In this document: positions 11,619-20,855 of the stretch, one piece after another | Position numbering within the stretch: position 1 is the first letter of the stretch | Layout: each line of letters starts with the position of its first letter | Translations under genes and position numbers: made by a program | The notes under the pieces: generated by a model | What the model was told of the DNA's origin: nothing | Databases searched by the model: none | Seen by the model: the letters and a program-made list of their open reading frames with translations, nothing else | Source of the DNA: Rutidosis leptorrhynchoides | Taxonomy: Eukaryota > Streptophyta > Magnoliopsida > Asterales > Asteraceae | DNA length: 64,000 nucleotides | Assembly: GCF_046630445.1 (NCBI RefSeq) | Contig: NC_092340.1 | Coordinates: 359,394,001-359,458,000, forward strand | Reading direction: 5' to 3'

Positions 11619-12495
11619 TAGGGGTGTTCATAATATCCGAATCCGTAATTCGAATAATCCGAAAATCTGATCCGAAAAATCGGATATCCGGATTTTCGGA
11701 TATCCGAAAATCGGATATTCGATTTTTCGGATTCGGGTTTCGGATAGCACTTTTCAAAATTTTCGGATATTCGGATATCCGATATCCGAAAATATATATA
11801 TTAATAATTAAATCATATATATAAATATAAATTTATTATAAATATAATAGGGCAATGGGCCGTTAATTATAATGCGGCAAATTGAGTACAGTGCAAAAGG
11901 TAAAAGAAAAAACTATAGATCTAAATATTTCTTTCTATCTGAATCACATCTTCATCGCATCTTCCATCGATAGGGATGAATTGATCTACAAGTGGGAAAG
12001 AGCAAACAGCTTCCTGCTTCCATACATCACAAATTTCGAGAAGCTTGGGTTTCAAGTGAGGAAAAGAAAGATGGACATAAGAAGAAAAGTCGTGGAATCT
12101 CCAGTCAACAAAAGGAAGATAATTAACTTTTTTGTTGTTTTTCTGGAGGTCATTACATTAAGATCACTTTAATTTTATCAATAAAAGTGTTGTATTTTCC
12201 TATTGTTCTAGAGATGGTAATGTGCTGTTTCTAACCTTATTTTGTTATTTATCATTTGGTTCATATGTCTGTAGATAGTTCCTAGCTGGTCTAAGGCGAA
12301 TCTCATTGTAAATATTGTATTCCATGTATATATTTCATAGTATTTCAAACAAAGTTTTGTTTTAAAAAAAATCGAATATTTGGATAACCCGATATCCGAA
12401 TCCAAAATTTCGGATTCGGATATCGGATGGCCAAAACCACTATCCGAAATTTTCGGATATCCGAAATTTCGGATATCCGGTTTTGAACACCCCTA
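11619..12495. mobile_element. hAT-like TIR element
   Basis: The element begins TAGGGGTGTTCA and ends TGAACACCCCTA, a perfect 12-bp inverted repeat. Both subterminal regions are dense in TCGGATATCCGAAA words in opposite orientation. CTTTTAAC precedes the left end, and GTTTTAAC occurs two bases beyond the right end, so the 8-bp duplication is imperfect. The middle holds a 96-codon open frame (11882-12172) of non-repeat composition that I do not recognise as a transposase. It may be filler captured from elsewhere. Confidence 0.8.
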
Positions 12496-12687
12496 CAGTT
12501 TTAACTATTAACAAGAAATCTCAAGTCAATAATGATAAGATAAAATATTTTAAGTTTAAAGGCAATTGTCATTTCTTAAAAAAAAAATCGAAGAATAAAC
12601 ATTACAGTAGTTCTGTTGCGGAAGAAAATTAACATATTAATATGCACAATATACCGTGAAATGTAAACTGAGACTAAAGTATAAGAA
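12496..12687. other. Short AT-rich spacer before copia element A
   Basis: No gene. The last five bases (12683-12687, AAGAA) are the left target duplication of the copia element. ATATACCGTGAAATG (near 12650) and ATATACTGTGAAATG (near 18303), on either side of the copia insertion, resemble each other and may be an older small duplication. Confidence 0.5.
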
Positions 12688-13327
12688 TGTTAAAATACAA
12701 TGCAAATTTAGAATAATATGGAATTAGTTAATGTATATGGGTAAAATATCTAGATATTAATATGTATATGAAAAATATCTAGATATTAAAATGTAAGGAA
12801 AAATCTAGATATTTATGTGTGTAAGAAATATCTAGATATTTATATGTATAAAAATATCTAGATATTTATATATATCCATGGAAATATCTAGTTTCTAGAA
12901 ACTTCCATGGAGTAGTATAAATATAGGTGGGTGTTTCATTTGTGTAAGGTGTGAGAGTTGTGAGAAAGTAGAGAAGAAGTAAGGTGAAGAAGTAAAAGAA
13001 GAGTGTGAGTTAGTTCATAATATTGTAATTGTTTCTTTGTAATTATAAAAGTATTCTTCGTTAAGTTTCCCATTTAAGCCTCAGTTTGTGTTTAAGTTCT
13101 TAGTGCACTTGTGTTGTATCTATTATATGGTCGGCTCTGCCGCCTAAGTGATATATGGTCGGTTATACCGCCTGAATGATATATGGTCGACACTGTCGCC
13201 TAAATATTATTGTGCACTAAGGATTTATAAAATTAAAGGCTAACCAACGTCAAAGTGTTGGTCTAGTGAGTGAGTATAACTTAGGTCCTCTATAGTGGGT
13301 GTGTTGGGCTCGTTGAAGCTTCCAACA
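12688..13327 (+). repeat. 5' LTR of copia element A
   Basis: The U3 part carries five copies of the AATATCTAGATATT kind at about 12750-12870. TATAAATATA at about 12916 places the likely transcript start near 12945. The transcribed part holds three 28-bp units at 13127, 13155 and 13183. The LTR ends directly before the primer site at 13328. Confidence 0.9.
13127..13210 (+). repeat. Three 28-bp hairpin/micro-ORF units in the copia A leader
   Basis: Three tandem 28-bp units each start with ATG and run six codons to a stop (13127-13147 MVGSAA, 13155-13175 MVGYTA, 13183-13203 MVDTVA). In each, the middle forms a short hairpin: CGGC-TCT-GCCG, CGGT-TAT-ACCG, CGAC-ACT-GTCG. The stem changes are compensated between units. 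GG and CC extend the stem with one bulged T. The same array recurs at 18093-18176 in the 3' LTR. The function is unknown. Confidence 0.85.
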
Positions 13328-13500
13328 ATTGGTATCAGAGCGGGTCGTTCGGGACCATTTCTAGTGGAGGAAATCGGTAAACGTTGGACGTTTACATCGG
13401 CTTGTTTTCACCAAGGCTCTAAGGAAGATTCTGTCGGAGCACAGTTAGGAACTGTGAAAGCTCATCGGTCAGGGACCAAGCTTATTGGACGTTGGACGTC

Positions 13501-16500
13501 ATGATGGCAGATCTTGCAAGTACGAGCAGTGGAATCAAGAGTCTCAATAACCACAACTATGGTTATTGGCGGACTTGCATAGAATCCTACCTACAAGGAC
13601 AGGATTTATGGGAAATAGTTGCTGGCAGTGACACAACGCCTCCACCGAAAGAAAATGCTGAAGCCTTGAGAAAATGGAACATCAAGGCTGGGAAGGCTTT
13701 ATTTATACTGAAGACTACAATCGAGGAGGATCTATTGGAGCACATCCGTGACGAGAAAACACCAAAGGCAGCTTGGGAAACTTTTGAAAAATTATTTTCA
13801 AAGAAGAATGAAGCACGCCTCCAGCTCTTGGAAAATGAGCTCGCGGGTATCTCACAAGGAAGTCTGTCTATTTCTCAGTATTTCACCAAGGTGAAATCTA
13901 TATGCCGTGAGATATCTCAACTTGCCCCTGAAGAGAAAGTGAGTGATGCAAGGATGAAGAGAATTATCATCCACGGCTTAAGATCCGAGTATAATGGATT
14001 TATAGCCGCTGTGAGAGGATGGTCTACTCAACCATCATTAATAGAGCTGGAGAATTTATTGGCTAACCAAGAAGCATTAGCCAAGCAGATGAATGAAGTA
14101 ACCATAAAAGACGGAGAAGATGCACTCTTCACCAATAAGAAGAAAGCAACATCTCGAAGACAAGAGGCGATGAAAGAAAGTAAGACATATGGGTGGAAGG
14201 GTCACCCAAAATCAAAAGGCAACGCTTCAGGGGGAGCTCAACAAGGAAGAAGAGATCATCGCCAACAACATGGGGAAAATGATAAGAGAAAGAATGGTGA
14301 ATGCTTCAATTGTGGCAAGAAGGGTCATTTTGCTCGAGAATGTAGATTCCCCAGAAGGCGAACTTTCGAAGAAAATGTGGCCGCCGCAAGAGATGAGAAG
14401 AAAGAGGTCACATTCGAAGCAACCATTAATGAGGAAACATGGGATGCAGAAGCAGGACTCTCCGTTGAAGCTGACATGGATGATCAAGCTCTTGCAGCAA
14501 CCTTAAAGTCAAAAATAAACTACAATGATGATTGGATCATTGATTCTGGGTGCTCAAATCATATGACCAATGATGAGACGAAGCTGCAAGAAATGGAGGA
14601 TTACAAAGGAAAGAGAGTCGTGTTGACAGCCGACAATTCAAGGTTGTCTATTTCTCACATTGGAAAGACAATAATTCTAAATGAAGGCGACTCTCATAAG
14701 CTCCAACTCGAGAAGGTGTATCTTGTCCCTGGCCTAAAGAAGAATTTACTGTCAGTACCACAACTGACAGCAGAAGGGAACTATGTGCTCTTTGGACCAG
14801 AAGATGTGTCCGTATTCAAGAGAGTGAAGGTGGTTGGCAATCCAATTATGCAAGGAAGAAGAATAGAGTCGGTCTATGTACTATCTGCTGAAACAGCATA
14901 TGTGGATAAGACTCGAAAGAATGAGAAGGATGATCTTTGGCATGAACGTCTTGGACATGTGGGCTACAACAAGTTAAAGGAGATGATGGTGAAACACATA
15001 GTAAATGGACTTCCTCAAATTGATATCCGAACAGATACAATATGTGCTGGATGTCAATTTGGAAAAGCTCACCAATTGCCATTCAAGGAGTCACAACATC
15101 AGTCCAAGACACCACTAGAGCTCATACACTCAGACGTCTTTGGCCCAGTGAAACAAACATCACTTGGAGGAATGAAGTATATGGTGACATTCATTGATGA
15201 CTTCTCAAGGTATGTGTGGGTTTACTTCATGAAGGAAAAGTCGGAGACTTTTCATAAGTTTAAAGAGTTCAAGAACAAGGTAGAAAGTGAGCTCAATACT
15301 AAGATCCGGTGCTTACGCACAGATAATGGAGGAGAATATTTATCAACTGAGTTCAATATCTATCTTGAGAAGCACAAGATTAGAAGACAATTAACTTGTC
15401 CCAATACTCCACAGCAGAATGGAGTAGCGGAACGCAAGAATCGTCACCTTGCCGAAACTTGTCGAAGTATGCTTCATGGTAAGAATGTACCAGGCAGATT
15501 TTGGGCCGAATGTATGAGGACGGCATCGTACGTGATTAACAGACTCCCACAAACAAAGTTGGGATATATTTCACCATATGAAAGATTATGGAAGATCAAA
15601 CCAACTGTCAACCATCTCAAAGTTTTTGGATGTGTATGCTACGTCTTCGTGCCAGATCATCTACGAAGCAAATTTGAGAAGAAGGCAATTCGGTGCATTT
15701 TTGTCGGTTATGATGAATCAAGAAAAGGATGGAGATGTTGTGATCCAAATACCGGAAAGTGTCATACTTCAAGAAATGTGGTATTTGATGAAGCGTCTTC
15801 ATGGTGGTCACCTCAAAAGATAGAGCTTCCAGAATCTCATGGATTAGAAGAAGTTCCAGAAGAGAAAGAAGAACATAAAGAGCACATATCGGATCCAATT
15901 AAAGAAGAAGATGGATCGTACTCTAAGGAAACGAGTCCATGGAAAACTGGGGTACATCAATCTACATCCGAAGAGGTTCGTCCAAGCCAAATAGATGCCG
16001 AGGAGCATGTGCAAGAATTACGGAGATCAACAAGGTCGAGGAAACCTAATCCGAGGTATGCCAATGCTGCTCATGTGGATGAATCAATACCTATTGAGCC
16101 TTCCACTTATGAAGAAGCAGCACAAAGTCAAGAATGGCAGAAAGTGATGGAAAAAGAAATTAATGCACTAAAAGAAAACCATACATGGAGTTTAGTTCCA
16201 AAGCCAAAAGATGTAAAACCAATATCTTGTAAATGGGTTTACAAGGTGAAGACTCGATCAGATGGCTCCATTGAAAGGTATAAAGCTCGACTTGTTGCTA
16301 GAGGTTTTTCTCAACAATATGGGCTGGATTATGAAGAAACGTTTAGTCCAGTGGCGAAGATCACAACAATTCGAGCTCTACTAGCTTTAGCTGCTAGCAA
16401 ATCTTGGAAGCTGTGGCAGATGGATGTCAAGAACGCTTTCTTACATGGAGAACTTGACAAAGAAATTTATATGGAGCAACCAAGAGGCTTTGAGAACAAG

Positions 16501-17646
16501 TTCCATCCTGACCATGTCTGTAAATTAAAGAAAGCACTATACGGCTTGAAGCAGGCTCCAAGAGCTTGGTACGGGAAAATTGGTGAGTTCTTAGTACAAA
16601 GTGGTTTCACAGTTGCTCCTTCAGATTCTAGTTTATTTGTGAAACAAGATCAAGGAAAACTAGCCATAGTGCTAGTATATGTGGATGACTTAATCATCAC
16701 GGGAGATCACTATGAGGAGATCCAAAGAACAAGAGAGAATCTGTCTATCAGATTTCATATGAAGGAGCTTGGAGAACTCAAACATTTTCTTGGACTCGAA
16801 ATAGAGCAGAAAAGAGAAGGATTATTTCTGGGACAACAGAAATATGCGCGAGATCTTTTACAAAAGTACGGAATGCTTAATTGCAAACCTATCTCAACTC
16901 CGATGGATCCGAATACAAAACTACGAGCAGATGAAGGAAAAAGTCTTCAAGATGTTACCATGTATCGAAAGATGGTCGGAAGTCTTATTTATCTCACACT
17001 AAGCCGGTCAGATATATCTTATGCAGTTGGAGTGGTTAGTCGATACATGAGCAATCCGAAGAAGCCTCACCTTGATGTTGTACGACGCATCTTAAGGTAT
17101 GTTAAAGGCACTATTAACTTTGGTATTTTATACAAGAAAACAAAAGAATGTCACGTGACTGGATATTGTGACGCCGATTACGCTGGAGACTATGATACAC
17201 GACGGTCAACAACTGGATACATGTTTAGTCTTGGATCGGGAGCAATATCATGGTGCAGCAAGAGACAACCAACTGTATCCTTATCAAGCGCCGAAGCAGA
17301 ATATCGATCGGCAGCATCAGCAACACAAGAAATTACTTGGTTGAAGCAGCTAATGGAAGATCTTCATCAATCAACAGATTATCAAGTAAAGCTTTTCTGC
17401 GATAACTTATCAGCTATACGTCTAGCAGAAAATCCAGTCTTTCATGCGAGAACAAAACATATAGAAGTGCACTATCACTATGTTCACCAGAAGGTCCTTG
17501 AAGGAGAGATCAAGATGATGCCAACAAAGACAGATGAACAGGTTGCAGATATATTCACCAAGAGCCTAAGTAAACCGAAGTTTACAAAATTCAGAGAAGC
17601 ACTTGGAATGGTCTGCAAGACATCGTTGGAAGAAAATTTGCATTGA
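13501..17646 (+). CDS. Gag-Pol polyprotein of copia element A
   Basis: A 1381-residue reading frame starting at the ATG at 13501. The domain order is that of Ty1/copia. A gag region is followed by a CCHC zinc knuckle (CFNCGKKGHFAREC, about residue 267), then an aspartic protease (DSGCSNHM, about 346), an integrase with HHCC finger (WHERLGHVGY to CAGCQFGK) and a DDE core, a reverse transcriptase with YVDDLIITGD (about 1059), and RNase H (DADYAGD, about 1223). The length is normal for the family. The lineage may be Tork/Tnt1-like, but I am not sure. The frame looks whole. Confidence 0.95.
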   Translation: MMADLASTSSGIKSLNNHNYGYWRTCIESYLQGQDLWEIVAGSDTTPPPKENAEALRKWNIKAGKALFILKTTIEEDLLEHIRDEKTPKAAWETFEKLFSKKNEARLQLLENELAGISQGSLSISQYFTKVKSICREISQLAPEEKVSDARMKRIIIHGLRSEYNGFIAAVRGWSTQPSLIELENLLANQEALAKQMNEVTIKDGEDALFTNKKKATSRRQEAMKESKTYGWKGHPKSKGNASGGAQQGRRDHRQQHGENDKRKNGECFNCGKKGHFARECRFPRRRTFEENVAAARDEKKEVTFEATINEETWDAEAGLSVEADMDDQALAATLKSKINYNDDWIIDSGCSNHMTNDETKLQEMEDYKGKRVVLTADNSRLSISHIGKTIILNEGDSHKLQLEKVYLVPGLKKNLLSVPQLTAEGNYVLFGPEDVSVFKRVKVVGNPIMQGRRIESVYVLSAETAYVDKTRKNEKDDLWHERLGHVGYNKLKEMMVKHIVNGLPQIDIRTDTICAGCQFGKAHQLPFKESQHQSKTPLELIHSDVFGPVKQTSLGGMKYMVTFIDDFSRYVWVYFMKEKSETFHKFKEFKNKVESELNTKIRCLRTDNGGEYLSTEFNIYLEKHKIRRQLTCPNTPQQNGVAERKNRHLAETCRSMLHGKNVPGRFWAECMRTASYVINRLPQTKLGYISPYERLWKIKPTVNHLKVFGCVCYVFVPDHLRSKFEKKAIRCIFVGYDESRKGWRCCDPNTGKCHTSRNVVFDEASSWWSPQKIELPESHGLEEVPEEKEEHKEHISDPIKEEDGSYSKETSPWKTGVHQSTSEEVRPSQIDAEEHVQELRRSTRSRKPNPRYANAAHVDESIPIEPSTYEEAAQSQEWQKVMEKEINALKENHTWSLVPKPKDVKPISCKWVYKVKTRSDGSIERYKARLVARGFSQQYGLDYEETFSPVAKITTIRALLALAASKSWKLWQMDVKNAFLHGELDKEIYMEQPRGFENKFHPDHVCKLKKALYGLKQAPRAWYGKIGEFLVQSGFTVAPSDSSLFVKQDQGKLAIVLVYVDDLIITGDHYEEIQRTRENLSIRFHMKELGELKHFLGLEIEQKREGLFLGQQKYARDLLQKYGMLNCKPISTPMDPNTKLRADEGKSLQDVTMYRKMVGSLIYLTLSRSDISYAVGVVSRYMSNPKKPHLDVVRRILRYVKGTINFGILYKKTKECHVTGYCDADYAGDYDTRRSTTGYMFSLGSGAISWCSKRQPTVSLSSAEAEYRSAASATQEITWLKQLMEDLHQSTDYQVKLFCDNLSAIRLAENPVFHARTKHIEVHYHYVHQKVLEGEIKMMPTKTDEQVADIFTKSLSKPKFTKFREALGMVCKTSLEENLH

Positions 17647-17653
17647 GGGGGAG

Positions 17654-18293
17654 TGTTAAAATACAATGCAAATTTAGAATAATATGGAATTAGTTAATGT
17701 ATATGGGTAAAATATCTAGATATTAATATGTATATGAAAAATATCTAGATATTAAAATGTAAGGAAAAATCTAGATATTTATGTGTGTAAGAAATATCTA
17801 GATATTTATATGTATAAAAATATCTAGATATTTATATATATCCATAGAAATATCTAGTTTCTAGAAACTTCCATGGAGTAGTATAAATATAGGTGGGTGT
17901 TTCATTTGTGTAAGGTGTGAGAGTTGTGAGAAAGTAGAGAAGAAGTAAGGTGAAGAAGTAAAAGAAGAGTGTGAGTTAGTTCATAATATTGTAATTGTTT
18001 CTTTGTAATTATAAAAGTATTCTTCGTTAAGTTTCCCATTTAAGCCTCAGTTTGTGTTTAAGTTCTTAGTGCACTTGTGTTGTATCTATTATATGGTCGG
18101 CTCTGCCGCCTAAGTGATATATGGTCGGTTATACCGCCTGAATGATATATGGTCGACACTGTCGCCTAAATATTATTGTGCACTAAGGATTTATAAAATT
18201 AAAGGCTAACCAACGTCAAAGTGTTGGTCTAGTGAGTGAGTATAACCTAGGTCCTCTATAGTGGGTGTGTTGGGCTCGTTGAAGCTTCCAACA
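17654..18293 (+). repeat. 3' LTR of copia element A
   Basis: The same length as the 5' LTR and almost identical to it (about two differences noticed). It follows the purine tract and is followed by the AAGAA duplication. Confidence 0.9.
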
Positions 18294-18724
18294 AAGAACA
18301 GATATACTGTGAAATGACATATAAATTGAATTTTTTTTTAAATGGTTTTTTTTGAGTAATTACAGAAATAGTTTTTCAAATGGAATATTTACATAAATAG
18401 GTAAACCGACTATTGAATCGACGGTTTGAATGTTTTGGGGCAACCGGCTTTTGAAACATCGATTTGGCGACGTGTACAATTCTCAGTCAAACCGGCAATG
18501 AAATGCCGGTTTGACTCTTTGACTGTAACAGTATTCGCACTAACCTCCTCTTATTTATTCCCTCAATCCGTGACATAAATGTTGTGAACCAAAACACGCC
18601 ACGTATACAAACAGGCAATTGAAAGGCCGGTTTGTATCATTATATAATCCGACCTCTACTACATCGGTTTGCATCACTCCATCAATCCCACACAATTTTT
18701 TTAAAACACACACACGAATTTGCA

Positions 18725-19163
18725 ATGGATCCCGCCTAACCTCGAGCAACTCCGTTCGACGAATCACTATTATTTTGCAATCTCAAGGTACTCACAGAGC
18801 GTACAAGGTTTTATGGGTGCTGTTCAAGATGTTGGTGATCCTGACAGATCTGAAAAATTTAAACCAAGACGATCGGATCGGGGTTTATGGCATCATATGG
18901 AAGGTCTGGCAGCTGCAGACGAATTTATAGACCCACGGGTTTACCATTATATTCAACAAACGGGTTTATGGCAGGTTTTCAAAATAGGATACCAACTATT
19001 GAATCACGCTCTTATTTCAGCGTTGGTTGAACGAAGGCCGCCGGAGACGCATACCTTTCACTTCCCTATTAGTAAAATGTTTTTAACCAAATAATCTGTA
19101 TTTAATTTAATTAGCCTTTGAATTGATTAAATGTAAAAATATATATAATTTGTATTTAAATTA

Positions 19164-19223
<60 letters not shown>

Positions 19224-19374
19224 CATATATAAATATATAATTTGTATCTAATATATATAATTTGTATTTAAATTAATTTATATATATATAATTCATATAT
19301 AAATGTATAATTTGTATTTAATATATATAAATGTATAATTTGTATTTAATATTTATAATTTGTAAAATTAATTC

Positions 19375-19409
<35 letters not shown>

Positions 19410-19445
19410 TATATAAATTATTTTGTATTGAAATTAATTTAATCG

Positions 19446-19497
<52 letters not shown>

Positions 19498-20855
19498 CGT
19501 ATATATATTATTTATATTCGTATATATGTTTTGCTATGTATATTATTTAATTCGTATATATACGAATATATATATACATATATATTCGTATATATATTAT
19601 TTATATTCGTATATATTTTTTGCGTAGGAGAAGCAACGATAACGTTGCAAGATGTTCAAATTTTATAGAGTTTACCCATAAATGGAAATGTTGTGTCGGG
19701 TGTAAGGCACAACAAGACGCCGGATCAATGGTCTGATTTTGTTAGCCAATATTTAGGGATTGATGTTCCTCCTAATAAAATAAAATCATGACACATCTTA
19801 ATATCTACTTTATGCCTGGAGTTGAATAAGGCCGTCGGTGAGACTAATAGATCTCACCAACAACGGGCAAGAGTTTATTTGTTAGCTGTCTTGTCTTCTT
19901 TTCTATTCCCCGACGGTAATTCCACGTGTCTCTCAGCATTGTCGGCGATACGCCCTAATGAGGTATATAGCGAGGATATATAAATCTACATATAAAGTTT
20001 ATAAATTATATGTAGATATTAAAATAAACTAATATTTTATTATGTTGTTGAAGTTTCTTTGGCTTTCGTATGGAACGATTATCAACCGTCTACCTGCTGA
20101 GTGTAGAGCTGATGTTAACTTGTGGACATACCGTGGCGCTATTCTATTTTGGGCTACGGTTGAGATGCATCTCCCAGATAGGGTATGCAGACAGTTCGGA
20201 TGGATTCAGGATATTTCGGACTTGTTGTTCACACCGCAACAGCATCATGCCATACATGGCACAACCCTACAGTCAAGAGCAAACACGGATATAAGGCTAA
20301 CGAACCCGCAAATTGACTACATATGCCAGTGGTATGAACGAGCTCAAAGGGGCTATATTCCTACGTCGGGGGTGGGCACGGGCACCACTTCTCGTTACCT
20401 TCCGTGGTACTACGCGCGTACAATAGTTACTATACGTGATATTAGGAGACCACAACCCGCCACCAATATCGTGATTGGGCAACCGAAGAGAATTTTTATG
20501 TAAGTGAAATAATTATTTTATAGCATTTGTGTGAAATGAATTAGTTTTAATTTTTGTTTACATTTACCTATTGTGCAGGAGAAGGGAATACCAAGGATGA
20601 GCGTGATGGCTACATCTCAAATGTAACCAAATAGTTAACCAAACCTGTAGGCTTTTGTTGACTTTTCGCGTCATTTGATGGGCATCACGCATCAAACTCA
20701 GCATGATCCGGGGTTCCAGTTCTATGGTACACAAAACTACCAATGGCCGGATTATGGTTTCTCTCAATATACAAATCAGGGTCAATCATCCAGTGCCGCC
20801 CCGAACCAGAACGTGTCTATAAGGGATTATGGTTATGTTAGTACCCCTCATCAAA
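18725..20855 (+). pseudogene. Plant mobile domain (MAIN-like, 'PP7 long form'-type) gene, 5' part, decayed
   Basis: Exon 1 (about 18725-19071) encodes IDPRVYHYIQQTGLWQVF and FHFP, the opening of the PMD fold. Exon 2 (19628-about 19968) encodes EATITLQDVQIL and TPDQWSDFVSQYLGID. Exon 3 (about 20060-20499) encodes LWTYRGAILFWATVEMHL and PWYYARTI. Exon 4 begins at 20579. The order and motifs match the MAIN/MAIL1-type proteins annotated as serine/threonine phosphatase 7 long form homologs, nuclear proteins linked to silencing and meristem maintenance. It is broken: the first ATG runs out of frame after a few codons, exon 2 has two in-frame stops (at LQDVQIL and at NKIKS), and the exon 4 frame is disturbed. 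Intron 1 is filled by (AT)n. Confidence 0.8.
19158..19625. repeat. AT-rich microsatellite tracts in the PMD intron
   Basis: Several pure (TA)n runs (about 19167-19220, 19376-19405, 19449-19493) are separated by repeated AATTTGTATTTAAT and TTCGTATATAT phrases. They fill the first intron of the PMD gene. Confidence 0.9.

Larger units (their letters stand above)
12688..18293 (+). mobile_element. Ty1/copia LTR retrotransposon A, looks whole and young
   Basis: Both LTRs are 640 bp (12688-13327 and 17654-18293), begin TGTTAAAATAC and end CTTCCAACA. AAGAA duplications lie at 12683-12687 and 18294-18298. By eye the two LTRs differ at about two positions, so insertion is recent (a few hundred thousand years at usual plant rates). 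A tRNA-Met-type primer site, TTGGTATCAGAGC, follows the left LTR, and a GAGGGGGAG purine tract precedes the right one. One long reading frame fills the interior. The LTR has a palindrome array upstream of a TATAAATATA (about 12916) and a three-unit hairpin array downstream of it. Confidence 0.95.

Noticed and set aside
18619-18930. Second overlapping frame across PMD exon 1
   Set aside because: Out of phase with the PMD motifs, which lie in the other frame.
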